NCBI RefSeq assembly: GCF_000524195.1 | Contig: NW_020170558.1 | Span: 50,882-74,156, forward strand | Direction: 5' to 3' | Origin: Echinococcus granulosus | Lineage: Eukaryota > Platyhelminthes > Cestoda > Cyclophyllidea > Taeniidae | DNA: 23,275 bases | In this document: piece after piece, positions 13,301-22,650 of the stretch | Layout of the letters: every line of letters starts with the position of its first letter | Numbering within the stretch: the stretch's first letter is position 1 | The notes under the pieces: model-generated | What the model was told of the DNA's origin: nothing | The model's input: the letters and a program-made list of their open reading frames with translations, nothing else | Databases searched by the model: none | Translations under genes and position numbers: made by a program

Positions 13301-13699
13301 ATTTAAGCCATTCAATGGAGTGGAAGTCTACGATGCCATCACACGTTATTCAGAATAGGCAAAATTGGTATACAGTGGTTTGCTGGGAAAAGTGGAAGTC
13401 GAATTAGATGTGGACTTGTGCTTGCAAAAGGCTGATCGCAAGTCGGTTCAAGAGTTGGACAACTTCGCATCAGCGAGGCTCCCAAAGTCAGTACATAATG
13501 GCTCTACCACCCCCACCAACCAACACTATTTCTGCCACAGATGCCTTTTCTCGCCTTCACTATCACCCCTACACCACAATACCATTGACTGCAGCATAAG
13601 GGTCACATCACCGATACACTACATCATGCATCCACAATGCCCCATGTAGTATAAAATGTAGAGGTGGAGTAACGCGTGTAGTGTGAAAGGTGGTTGGCA
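10376..13699. other. Interval between the two X/Y loci, no gene recognised
   Basis: Several frames of 90-126 codons exist (for example 12001-11621 on -, 10862-11176 on +, 12743-12471 on -). None shows a domain, repeated motif or splice support, and they overlap one another. The interval may contain further decayed repeats that I cannot recognise by eye. Confidence 0.5.
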
Positions 13700-14160
13700 T
13701 CAAGTAAGTGAATAAATGCTCCAGCACTGCCCGTAGGACCTAATGTTTGCCCCGGCCTGTTAGCTTTGCTGGGTATGCATTTCCTTGCTTCTTGTCACTC
13801 CATGCCACATACTGGGAGCGCTTGATCAGCACGTGGCAAATGGCCCAAAGATGTTTAAGCATCATCTCTTCAACTCTGCAGAGGATGGTGATTTCATCAG
13901 AGTCAGTGGTGGCTGCAATACAGTATCACCACCAAAACATGCATTACAACACTCTTATTTCTAAATCCGCTACTTAGACGAAGTGATGGCGGTAGAGGTC
14001 TTTTGTTCTAGCGATGACCATGAAATGCAATTGGAAGACTGTATTGAACCACAGATAGCTCCAGATTGCAGTACATTCCAAAGTACAAAAGATGACCGCA
14101 CTCTCACATCTGCCGCATGGTTGCAACATACAGCCAAGTTCTAACTTTAGTTCTAACTTC
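13700..14160 (+). repeat. Dispersed repeat module Y, copy 2 (inverted relative to copy 1)
   Basis: This is the inverted partner of 9925-10375. In its first 66 bp, differences from copy 1 fall 2, 5 and 8 on the three codon positions of the frame reading VGPNVCPGL, an excess at the third position. Further on, in the frame reading WERLISTWQMAQRC, the counts are about 9, 6 and 12. Both are weak hints of former protein-coding constraint, with a frame change between them. Stops occur in both copies. No known domain is recognised. Confidence 0.75.
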
Positions 14161-14168
14161 TAACTTTA
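14139..14168 (+). repeat. Short tandem repeat of TTCTAACTT
   Basis: Three imperfect copies of TTCTAACTT(TA/G) lie between the end of module Y copy 2 and the start of module X copy 2. This is probably local slippage near a repeat junction. Confidence 0.8.
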
Positions 14169-14495
14169 TGCATCTCTAGGCCCAAAATTAGCGTCATTCA
14201 CCCGAGTTTGGTTGCATACCTGTACACGCATGACTGATGGATCGATTAGCTGACTGACTGTTAGTAGCAAAGCTATCCAAGAAGGCTCATAACACGAGGT
14301 GTGGATTGAGAAATTGGTTAAACATGCCTGCTCACCGTCCACACATCTCCTTCCAGCATGTTTTGTCATCGGCGCAATAAAAACATTCAAACGTGAAGTG
14401 CGAAATTGAAATGTGCCAAAAACAAGTCAGTCGTCGACGAATTTCGTGTAACCTACGCTTGTGTTCGTGTGAACTGCGTCACAAAGTTGTTGGAT
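14165..14495 (+). repeat. Dispersed repeat module X, copy 2
   Basis: This is the partner of 9525-9855, in the same orientation. Its minus strand is open for about 74 codons (14390-14166, with upstream TTG rather than ATG) in the frame matching copy 1. Further upstream on the minus strand that frame is interrupted by a stop. It starts about 35 bp after the end of module Y copy 2, which lies inverted relative to its counterpart at 10 kb. Confidence 0.7.
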
Positions 14496-15865
14496 GATGT
14501 GGCTCAAGGATGGCTGTACGGCATTCCCAAGCACTAAACAGAATCAGCTTTCAAAATGGGTGGATTTCAGATGTTAAATCAAGAGCATCTGTTCAGTAGA
14601 CCACATTTATGAAACAATTCACACTTCGTGCTGTGTTCGCTACTTTTCTGACTACATAATATTTTCTGGGCATGATTGGCTTTTCTTGAATTGGGGTTGA
14701 GACAATACGACTACGTGAGAAGTGGTTTCCGTGAGCATCAGAAGTGCACGCAGCACTATAAATCTGCTGTGAGTTTTTTAGCAAATGTGTACACATCCTA
14801 AAAATACCAACATTTCTGGTTTAAAATAGCTTTTTTTTCAAGATCTTAACTTGGACAATGATTAATGTCACTAAGGTATTGCATATTACACACCCATCCA
14901 TCTGTTTCTTCAGCAAAGGCTGTTATCTTACTTGGACTTTGCAGCAACGTCAAAAACGGACACTACGAATGGAAAGTAAGTCCATCAGGTCCTGCATGTC
15001 ATGTGTATTGCTCGAAGTGGATTTAACGAGCCATCACAGAATAAGCAAGACCAAAATACAAAATGAGGGAAACTTTGCAGGACGGCTGCAATGCCGGAAG
15101 AAAACATTGGGGAATGTAGGGATCAAAATATGTACGATGGGCACACCGACACGGTGGCCTGGCCACGTTGTTGGGCGATTCTACTTGCATTCACCTCACA
15201 AACGTCACTTTTTCCCCATTAAGGACATACAGTTACTTAGTGTTCTTATGCATTTTGTGCGGGTACCTAACATCGGTAAAAACAAGAGCACTTTGTAGCC
15301 AAAAAAGTAGGCATTCTCATCAGTACTGTGCCATTTTTATGGCAAATTGAATGTCATGCAGCTCTGGCGTTTTACAGCTTTCTCTTCATTTCCCGCCATG
15401 TTACTACTCAGCACCGAACTGAGGATGAGAGTAAGCGCAGCTCAAAATATGTGAAACCGTATGCGTGACCGTCTGTGCTGGCGCCACAATGAGAGCAGCC
15501 GTGTGCTTGGCCGTTAGCGGTGGCCTCGCAATGTGGCCAGTAGTGGGAATGGCCGTCTCTGTGATAGACGGAAACCACGACTGTCTTTCTGCTTGCACTG
15601 TAGTTTGTAAAGAAGACTCCAGTTTTCTCAGTAAATTCTCCTTGTCGTCCCACTAATGATCTGATTCTGAGGGTACGTGTTGTCGAAGGAATGGCTTGAT
15701 AGACGTCATTCAATCTACCACCCACCCAGACCAGTTTGTTCGGCAGGGCACGTTGACATAGGCTAGCCTTATACTACCTGCATCCAAACGCACCGCAGCT
15801 TCAAAAATATTTCTTTTTTTCCATGCGACACTGCTGGCATGCGGCAATGCACTACAAGCTTAAAT
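14496..15865. other. No gene recognised
   Basis: The longest frame of the window (146 codons, 14858-15298 on +) lies here. Its translation has no domain, signal peptide or repeated motif, and a frame of this length is expected by chance among six frames over 23 kb. I do not call it a gene. Confidence 0.5.
15430..15600. repeat. Degenerate short repeat around GGCCGT/GGCC
   Basis: Three loosely similar blocks of about 35-42 bp recur, each with a GTG...GGC(C/G)...GTG core (around 15465, 15505 and 15545). The similarity is poor. Both strands stay open here (a 105-codon frame on -, a 63-codon frame on +), probably because the block is locally GC-rich and stop-poor. Confidence 0.3.
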
Positions 15866-15912
15866 GCCTCCTCCTCCTCCTCCTCCCCATTCTCATTTTT
15901 CTCCTTCCGCTG
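15866..15912 (+). repeat. (CCT)n microsatellite and pyrimidine tract
   Basis: Seven consecutive CTC/CCT triplets (about 15868-15888) run into a C/T-rich stretch. It is simple sequence with no sign of coding. Confidence 0.85.
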
Positions 15913-17000
15913 CGTTTTCAAAGAAGCGCCCTCATAGAGCCTCTGCGACTGTCACTTGACTTGCTGTCTGATCTGAGACCCCAATTCGGCAAGGGGAAAC
16001 GAAGGGAGATAAAGTTTACTTGCCCCGACATTAGTATTGGGTGAGCAAGACTTTTTTGAGATATCACTCCACCCCACCGAGTGAGGTGCGTTAGCTAAAG
16101 CAGGACTGCTCAGTCTTGTGTCAGATAACGTGGAAAGCCTCGTCATAACAAATGGCCTAATTCCAACCACTAATCACGAACAGTGATGCCGGACAACGAA
16201 ATGCACTTGGCGTGAGGCAAATACACGAAGAAATTCCAAGAAATTCCCACCCATTTTAGTGCTCTTGGTTGTCACGCAATATCCAAGTCAAATTAATCCC
16301 ACTTTGCTAGAGCGTCAAAATTTTGTATCCATCCATTTTAAGCCTCATAACATTCCATTTATCCGGCTTGATCTACAGGTTGTAATGCAAACATTATGTA
16401 TGACAGTACAAGTGTAAAGGCAAGCAGATCTAATGAAGCTACTTTCCTTGCAATGTGGAATTCAAAACTTACAACGCGCGGCTCGTTTACTATTGCGACA
16501 ACAGCTTAAACGCCCGAAACGCAGAAAAGTATGTTGCGATTTGCCGAGGTATTACCTCAGAGGAAAACTCACCGAGCTCAATCCGCGCAGCATCACGAAA
16601 GATGACGTCTATCGAGAGGATGTGACTCACAAAATATAGTCTTTGCTAAGTTTCTGTGCAAATTGTTGTATGTTTTGCCTTCAAATGGTTAAGGTCCCAA
16701 TGTAGAACAGTGAAACTGTGATATCCCAACGTAGTAAACTGTACGCAGCTAGAACAAGCGCTTTGACGATGGTGAAGGATGATGTCTTGGAGAATTCCTG
16801 AGCCCAGCATAGCTTCTGGAATAACCAGATCCCTTATTAGAATTTAGAAATGCAATTGTGGCATTTTTAGACCTTAAATTTATTACAATACGCTACATAT
16901 TGAGGGCATGGTACAAATTTGAAGCACATGAAGGACATTTTCGATGCATACTCATACAGAAAGCGCAATATTTGGGTTTCTTTAATGCACGTTAACTCCT
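15913..17000. other. No gene recognised
   Basis: Short frames only. One of 68 codons (16433-16639, +) is Arg/Lys/Leu-rich (QRAARLLLRQQLKRPKRRK in part) but has no recognisable domain. Confidence 0.55.
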
Positions 17001-17264
17001 TTATGTATGAAGAGGTGGCTTTGGCACAAAGCACTCTCCTTTAAATGAGTAGTGGATACGTTTAGTGTCCTCAAGAAGCGGTCCTTCAACGTAGCCATAT
17101 ACTAGTAAAAGAGCAGCGGCAGTGGTGGCAGACAAAGAGACACCAGCACCTGTATATCCGCAAGTAATAGTGGAGGATTCGCATGCTTCAAAAGGCCTAG
17201 TTACACAGGGTGAAATGCCAACCGCGACCATGAATGCCCTGATCAGCACTGTACACTTCAGCCT
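17001..17264. other. Region open on both strands (possible coding remnant, undecided)
   Basis: The + strand is open from 17093 through 17391, reading SKRAAAVVADKETPAPVYPQ early on before entering a pyrimidine tract. The - strand is open for 82 codons (17249-17001), reading AATTAAALLLVYGYVEG-like sequence in the middle with a short hydrophobic segment. Both translations have balanced composition, but only one could be real, and neither matches a family I recognise. Splice-like AG sites precede the + frame. Confidence in either is low. Confidence 0.15.
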
Positions 17265-17265
17265 A

Positions 17266-17360
17266 ACCGCGTTCTTATCCTTAATCTCATTCCTCTCTCT
17301 TCCGACTCCTCTGTCTCATTCACTTCGCTCTTCATTTCTCCGTCCACATCTACATTTACC
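17266..17360 (+). repeat. Pyrimidine-rich tract
   Basis: The stretch is dominated by T and C on the + strand (TTCCTCTCTCTTCCGACTCC-like sequence) with only scattered purines. Open frames across it give Ser/Leu/Phe-rich translations that I treat as artefacts of composition. Confidence 0.7.
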
Positions 17361-17391
17361 ATCCACTGTCCAACATCCGCTTTGTCATTGA

Positions 17392-17869
17392 TGCTACTGC
17401 TGCTGCTTTAGGTGCGGCTTTCACCTCTCCACATGCAACAGTCATTACAGTAGTAGGATTGATCCAGCGAATGGAGGGGAAGCGAAGAAAATAAATAGGG
17501 GTGCAAGCAATCCAACTTTGCAGTATTAAGTACTGTATGGAAGGGGATTATTTGCATTAACTGCCTCCCTATTCTCCGCCGTGCTTCACCGTGGATTCAC
17601 CAGCGCTGCAAACCAATGCAATAATAGGGGGTCGATCAATTTCTATCATCATGTGCTGGTGCACTAATTTCTTTGCTGTAGATGGCTTTTTCTGCAAGGC
17701 GAATAGTTTTAAAAGCAAAACTACTTGTGAGGTGATGCTACACATATTTGGAATGTCCTTCACGATATGATGCTACGTGTATATTCGATCATAACGCTTC
17801 AGTCTTCTTTAGAACACATGCAGGGATTCGGGGTAGACGGAGGCGGCTCTTCACATGAGCTTGAACTGC
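17392..17869. other. No gene recognised
   Basis: A short interval between two pyrimidine tracts. Only a 64-codon minus-strand frame (17763-17569) is present and nothing in it is recognisable. Confidence 0.6.
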
Positions 17870-18240
17870 GCCTCAACCATTCTCGCCCTCTTCTTCTCTC
17901 CACCTTCGTCTTTCTTTTCTCCGCTTCTGTCTCCACCTCCGCCCTTGCCTCCAACTCCACCTCTACCTCCTTCTCAGCATCCACATTCACCTAACTCTCT
18001 CCATTCTTATTCCGTTCTAACCTCTATTCCTCTCTTCCTCAAAATCAACCACCTCCGTCTCTTCCTCTTCCTTCTACCTAACCTTCTCCTCCCCCTCCTC
18101 CTCCTCCTCCTCTTCATATTTTTATCGTGATTCTTGTTTGTCTTCAACTTTTACGGTCTCACTCTTACTCCCACTCACATTCACCCTCGTCTTCATTCCT
18201 TCCACCACCGCCTTCCCTTCTCGCACACCCAGTTTCCAAT
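17870..18240 (+). repeat. Long C/T-rich low-complexity tract with (CTC)n core
   Basis: About 370 bp is made mostly of C and T on the + strand, with short imperfect CTT, CTC and TCC runs and a purer CTCCTCCTC core at about 18094-18112. Apparent open frames on either strand (Ser/Pro/Leu-rich on +, Glu/Arg-rich on -) follow from composition. Sequences like this can form triplex DNA or serve as polypyrimidine tracts; here nothing shows function. Confidence 0.85.
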
Positions 18241-19037
18241 CACCTACAAACACGCACACACACCTATGCAATGCATGTATCCGAGCATCTCAATTGTGCG
18301 CCTACCTGTGTCGTATCCCTCTCCAACTGATCAGTCATCTACAAGGCAAAAGCAACTCCAGTTCAATTCACTGTCCCACTCACTACCACACATCTCTCCT
18401 CTTAACTCAGCATGTCAACCACAATGTGAAACACAATCACCTTCGCAATATTCCACTATTTGCATAGGAAAGGCTCCAGGTGACCGATAAACTGCAACGA
18501 ACAAAAGCACAATGGGATATTCACCATTCGCCTTGGCATTGAAGTCAAACTGACGATTGACAACACGCAACGAGAAAATAGCATGCATCAGTAGAATAAT
18601 ACTGAGTCTTACCAAAGAATGGGATTGCAATCACGAAAAACGACATGACAGCCTCCTCCATTGCACAATTCTTCACCATCAGTCGATGACCATGAATGGA
18701 GTGTAGGCAATGCAAAGGGGAATTGATTAGGGCATTACTACAACGTGTGTAAATGCACGTCCTGAACTTTGAGTCCGCTTACTTTTCTCACCACACTAAC
18801 ATCGTCCTAGTCAATACGGGTAGCATGAAACAGGACAATCTCTTCTCTCCCTATTTCCTTGCTTTAATGGATGTAGTAGGTGGTCCAAAATTGGCACAAA
18901 TATCACATGCAAGGTGGGCAGTAGGGATGAAATCAAGGAGACAAAAGAAGGTGAGAAAGAAGGAAAGGACACACTTACGGAACTGCTCAATTACTTCGGG
19001 GTAGCAAACAGGACGTAATGTTCAGCAAGTCTACCAT
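18241..19037. other. No gene recognised
   Basis: It contains a short CA-rich run (near 18250-18262) and small frames. Those overlapping the preceding C/T tract are compositional. Confidence 0.6.
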
Positions 19038-19140
19038 TATTCCCCTTCTACTCTTCTTTCTCCTCCTCCTGCTTCTTCTCCTCCTCCTCTTTGTCCTCTA
19101 CCTCCTGCTTCTACTTCTTCTCATCTATCTTCTCTGCTTC
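19038..19140 (+). repeat. C/T-rich low-complexity tract with CTC/CTT repeats
   Basis: About 100 bp of imperfect CTC, CTT and TCC repeats on the + strand, the same strand bias as the tracts at 15.9, 17.3 and 17.9 kb. Confidence 0.85.
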
Positions 19141-20504
19141 TGCACAACCAATGTCCCTAGTGCCTAAAATGCCAGCACATTCCTCCTTTCACTTCATCCC
19201 GTATAGTAGTCTGCTTGTCCTCGCCTATGGCAGCCCCCAATTTCCTACATTGTTGGTTGGACTCTACCTGTCACAGCACTGAAAATTAGGCTATGTACTG
19301 AACAACACCCTGCCAACTTGCAGCAAGCCTTGCTCTTGCACATCCTCTCTAAATGCATGCGCGCACATCCACACTGCTGCATGCACCAGTCTCTGCGGAG
19401 TGGTCATCTCATCATAGCAGATCAGCCCTGTTTGGTGGCATTAAAGTGTTTTCTACAGGTGATGACAAATGCACACCCTCACTCACCCTTATAAAGTACG
19501 CTAATTGGAATGGAGAGCGTCTGCTGCTCATCCCACTCTATTCAATTTGTCTGCCTCTCCACTTCGCAAAAACACCACACGCAGATGTGATTCGTCTGCT
19601 TCCTCCTTCGGCATGATAAACGTCGTCGCCTTCTGGTCTTCTCGAGGAGAATGACAGCGGGATCTCCATTTATTGGCCTCCTCATCAAATACACTGTCGT
19701 GGTTACTATGGAAAACGCACGCTACTTCCAAATTGCATATAGCAGAAAACGAATTAGTGCTACAATTACACGCCCTTTGCTCCGTCAGACAGTCACACTC
19801 CTATGAACATGTCAGAAAAGCTACAAACTACTGAAGCGACAGTAGCCGTAAACCATCTGGAAGGTCCGTTACAGACTTTTCCTGCGCTTTAAAGTAGGAA
19901 TAACGTGGCAAGGAGGAACAGACGCTCAACCCCCCCACCCCCATGGACTTGCCAGTGTTCCTACATCTATCTATGGACATGTATAATGGCCAGCGCGTTT
20001 CTCCATCTCTAAATAAAGTTTCCAAATTGCACAAAATTCTAAATTTAATAGGGCTATCAAAAGTGGATCAATGATGTGGAGGTCAAATATCACCTCGGTT
20101 GCGCAATAATTTGGTGACTGGCTCGGCCGGATCGCAGGTGTTACTTTACAGCACCGACTACCTTGTAATGGCTAACGCGGGAGGTTGCCCTTCTAGAACT
20201 TTGATAACGACGCTCAAAAGAGAAGAAAGGCAATCCAATACGATGGTGGATTATCCCTCAGTATTGGTGAGGGGTAATTTTTGGAATTGTGAGTTTGCAT
20301 TCTTGTACCTCGCTGGGTAGGCTAACCTTCTAACCCTGCCGGTAGCTTAAACACCTCCTCTGTGCCTAATATATATATTCTGCTCAAGTAATGTGTCTTC
20401 TTTCGTATTCAAAGAAGTCTCTGCACGCTGCGTTAATAGCTTGAGAGACAGATAGATAAATAAGGCGAAAAGCTGTTAGGTAGGTAGATAAACAGGCATG
20501 TAAA
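19141..20504. other. No gene recognised
   Basis: Frames of up to 87 codons occur on both strands with no motif. GATA/TAGG and TATA-rich microsatellite fragments appear near 20365-20495. Confidence 0.6.
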
Positions 20505-20715
20505 CATCAGACAAATTTTGCTGTAGTTAAAAATGTTTATAAAAAGCAAGGATTTAACAAAATCTTTGATCATTTAAAAAATCTTTTTTTCGCAATTGAT
20601 AATGCAAACAAATGCATAACCACACTTCATACAAACTTTTTAATACATTTTTCACTTTAGTTTGTTTTAGTTTTGTTGTTGACTTTTTTTGGTTTGTTTG
20701 ATTGTATGCCCGTGT
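20505..20715 (+). other. A/T-rich homopolymer-rich stretch
   Basis: The stretch is rich in runs of A in its first half and of T in its second half (TTTTTTT at 20584 and 20684, GTTTTAGTTTTGTTGTTG around 20,665). No ORF or known element is recognised. Upstream at 20447-20495 there are short GATA and TAGG microsatellite-like units. Confidence 0.6.
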
Positions 20716-20950
20716 CTAACCATCGTACCACCGCGCTTTAAGTGAAGTTGTGTTTTGATGATATGTTTTGGATTTGTGCTGCTCCATATGCCAGTAATTT
20801 AATCACATTCGTTTCGTTAAGTATGCAAGGGGTTTAAAAGAGGTAAGTTTGCTGTCTGCTACTTTACTTTAAGAGCTTGCATGCAAGAAGTGTATATCTT
20901 TAAGGAATGCTTGACATGGTGTCGCTTTACCCGTTGTTTTCAAAGATTAA

Positions 20951-21162
20951 ACGTGGGGCGTAATTGTGACAGCCTCATCATCTGTAAAGATGGATAATAA
21001 ATTTGTGGAGCGCATAAGAAGCAGCGAAATGCGTGCGATTGCCTGCGACCTGCTTGTAGATGCATCTCCAACTGAAGCTTTCTCTGCCAAAGACGTTCAG
21101 TAATAATTGCTGAGGATGCACGCGCTAGCGTTTGGGACTCGGCTGAGACAGCGCTGCCTTCT
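20951..21162 (+). pseudogene. Exon-like open segment with one frame break (candidate exon or relic)
   Basis: The frame open from 20951 contains ATG at 20990 and reads MDNKFVERIRSSEMRAIACD and on to SAKDVQ before TAA at 21101. From 21100 the frame one base back continues with IIAEDARASVWDSAETALPS up to a GTGAGT at 21163 that fits a 5' splice donor. Both halves have amino-acid composition and codon use that look more protein-like than the surrounding DNA. They would join if one base had been lost near 21,100, or if an intron or acceptor (GACGTTCAG at 21092-21100) separates them. The product is not recognised. Without transcripts this remains a suggestion. Confidence 0.28.
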
Positions 21163-21342
21163 GTGAGTAACCACTTTTTCTGTTAAATCATTTGTGTTCC
21201 TTTTTCATATTTAGACCAGTATTTATAGATATCCTTCTGCTTTATTTTTTGTACTGTAACGTGTAAGTGACATTTTATTTTCGTTGCTCCTTGCTTCCAT
21301 GTGTGCTTATTGCTGAGTATAGCTGTATGGGAAATTCTGCAG

Positions 21343-21501
21343 ATAGTACAAGTGGAATATGTTGACCAGGGTAGTAGCTCACCTTTTAGCCAGCATGCTA
21401 GCAAATTCAATCGCTACTGCGTAGATCAGGGCAGCTTTCCGAATGCAATCTTCAGAATTCGTCACAAACAAACTTGGAACCATGGCCATATACCGCTCTA
21501 A
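21343..21501 (+). CDS. Candidate 3' exon, in phase with the donor at 21163
   Basis: A TTCTGCAG acceptor-like sequence ends at 21342. The following frame, open to TAA at 21499-21501, reads IVQVEYVDQGSSSPF and on to HGHIPL. The preceding exon-like segment ends on a complete codon at 21162 before GTGAGT, so the two join without changing frame (intron 21163-21342, 180 bp). A motif VDQGS occurs twice, exactly 20 codons apart (21361 and 21421). No domain is recognised. Another short open segment, 21517-21631 (beginning MSEVLATKLNRKE), might be an alternative exon. Support is only from open frames and splice-like sites. Confidence 0.22.
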   Translation: MVQVEYVDQGSSSPFSQHASKFNRYCVDQGSFPNAIFRIRHKQTWNHGHIPL

Positions 21502-21516
21502 TATATATATATATAT
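21501..21516 (+). repeat. (AT)8 microsatellite
   Basis: Eight uninterrupted AT units immediately follow the stop codon of the candidate exon at 21343-21501. Confidence 0.95.
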
Positions 21517-21894
21517 GAGTGAGGTTTTAGCCACTAAATTGAACAGAAAGGAGATTAAATGTCTTCTTGCGCAAATCACACGTGAATATTATTTTCCACC
21601 TAAACTGGACGAAAGGAGTATATTCCAGTAAACGCAAACGAAGTGAAAGCAAATCCGATCAGGCGCGAATCACACATTGCCAATACAGTCGGCAGATTAT
21701 CGGAGAGTGGAACGACGTTCTCTAAACCGCATTATGGCAAAGCCAAATCGGCTCACGTCAAGCTGCTAACGTCCTATTATAATCCGGCCCTTCAAAGGCT
21801 TACCTGAGAATGACAATGAAACAGAAGTTAGGATAGTGATTAGTTTTCAACGGTTTCTGGAATAGCAAAGTCGGCTTGAAGAAAGTCCTTTACA

Positions 21895-22505
21895 CTCGAA
21901 TGTGAGGTTAGAGTGTTCGCAGTGTGCACATTACTTGGATGATATTGGCTTGACTGAACGGGTCTCCTTGACATCCCTCCAAATGACTGCTGAAATTGAG
22001 TTAGGCTAGTGTATTATTTTTGACTTCCATTGCCACAGTCCCGTAGATTTATGCAAAATTCGTTTGCGGGCTTGTAGATCATACTCAAATATCAAGTTAG
22101 AGTAATCGCACCGTGGTCTTTACTTGGCTCAAATAGCCTTGACTGAGCGGGTTTCATAGTCATGCCTCCGAAAGTTTGTTAAACTTGAGGTAGGCCAGAG
22201 TATAATTTTTGACTCCGATTGGCACAGTGGAGTAGATTTTGGCGAAATTGGTTTGCAGGCTTGCACATCGTACTCGAATGTGCGGTTAGAGTGTTTGCAA
22301 TGCGGTCTTTACTTGGTTGATATAGGCTTGACTGAGAGGGTCTCATTGTCATGCTTCTGAATGTTCGTCGAACTTGAGGTAGGCCAGAGGATAATTTTTG
22401 ACTACGATTGGCAGAGTGGAGTAGATTGTTGCGAAAATCTTTTGCAGGCTTCTAGATTGTACTCAAATATGAGTTTGGAGTGATTGCAGTGTGGCACTTT
22501 CCTGG
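21895..22505 (+). repeat. Tandem array of 189-bp units, 3 full copies plus a partial fourth
   Basis: Units start at 21895, 22084, 22273 and 22462 at CTCGAA or CTCAAA. The first three are each exactly 189 bp and align without any gap. Units 2 and 3 differ at 36 of 189 positions by hand count (81% identity), and units 1 and 3 at 44 (77%). The fourth unit is recognisable for about 40 bp and then passes into the retroelement. Since 189 is 63 codons, every reading frame carries through all units. In the + frame starting at 21896 the majority consensus has no stop, although single copies have one or two. Substitutions between units 2 and 3 fall 10, 14 and 12 on codon positions 1, 2 and 3, so there is no sign of protein constraint since the duplications. 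It may be a satellite or a decayed coding repeat. Confidence 0.9.
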
Positions 22506-22640
22506 TTAAAAACACTGAAGGAGATCGATCATTCAGTTGCAATCTGGTACGAAGAACTGCAACAGTATGACTTTTCGGTCTAATACCGAAAAAGATTAGG
22601 GCATGGTAATGTGGACGCACTATCCCGCAGACCGACTTAA
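22500..22640 (+). pseudogene. RNase H C-terminal remnant of gypsy pol
   Basis: In the frame starting at 22500 the translation begins SWLKTLKEID and continues through WYEELQQYDF to GHGNVDALSRRPT. The pattern WL-x-(N/T)-x-KE, then W-x-E-x-LQ-x-YDF, then H-x-N-(A/V)-DALSRRP is typical of the end of the RNase H domain in Ty3/gypsy pol, just before the linker to integrase. The enzyme would degrade the RNA strand of RNA-DNA hybrids during reverse transcription. Here the frame is broken by TAA at 22581-22583, between the YDF and DALSR motifs, and again by TAA at 22638-22640. The catalytic residues would lie upstream and are absent. The beginning is uncertain because the first bases also align with the preceding tandem repeat. 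Confidence 0.85.
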
Positions 22641-22650
22641 GCAGATTCAG

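Noticed and set aside
14858..15298. Longest open frame (146 codons, +)
   Set aside because: It has no domain, signal or repeated motif and an odd mix of residues. A length like this is expected by chance over six frames of 23 kb.
15404..15725. 105-codon minus-strand frame with His/Cys-rich part (HCEATA...HCGAS)
   Set aside because: The His/Cys spacing does not fit a known zinc finger, and the local stop-poor, GC-rich repeat explains the length.
17799..18130. Ser/Pro/Leu-rich (+) and Glu/Arg-rich (-) open frames
   Set aside because: They follow directly from the C/T-rich composition of the tract.
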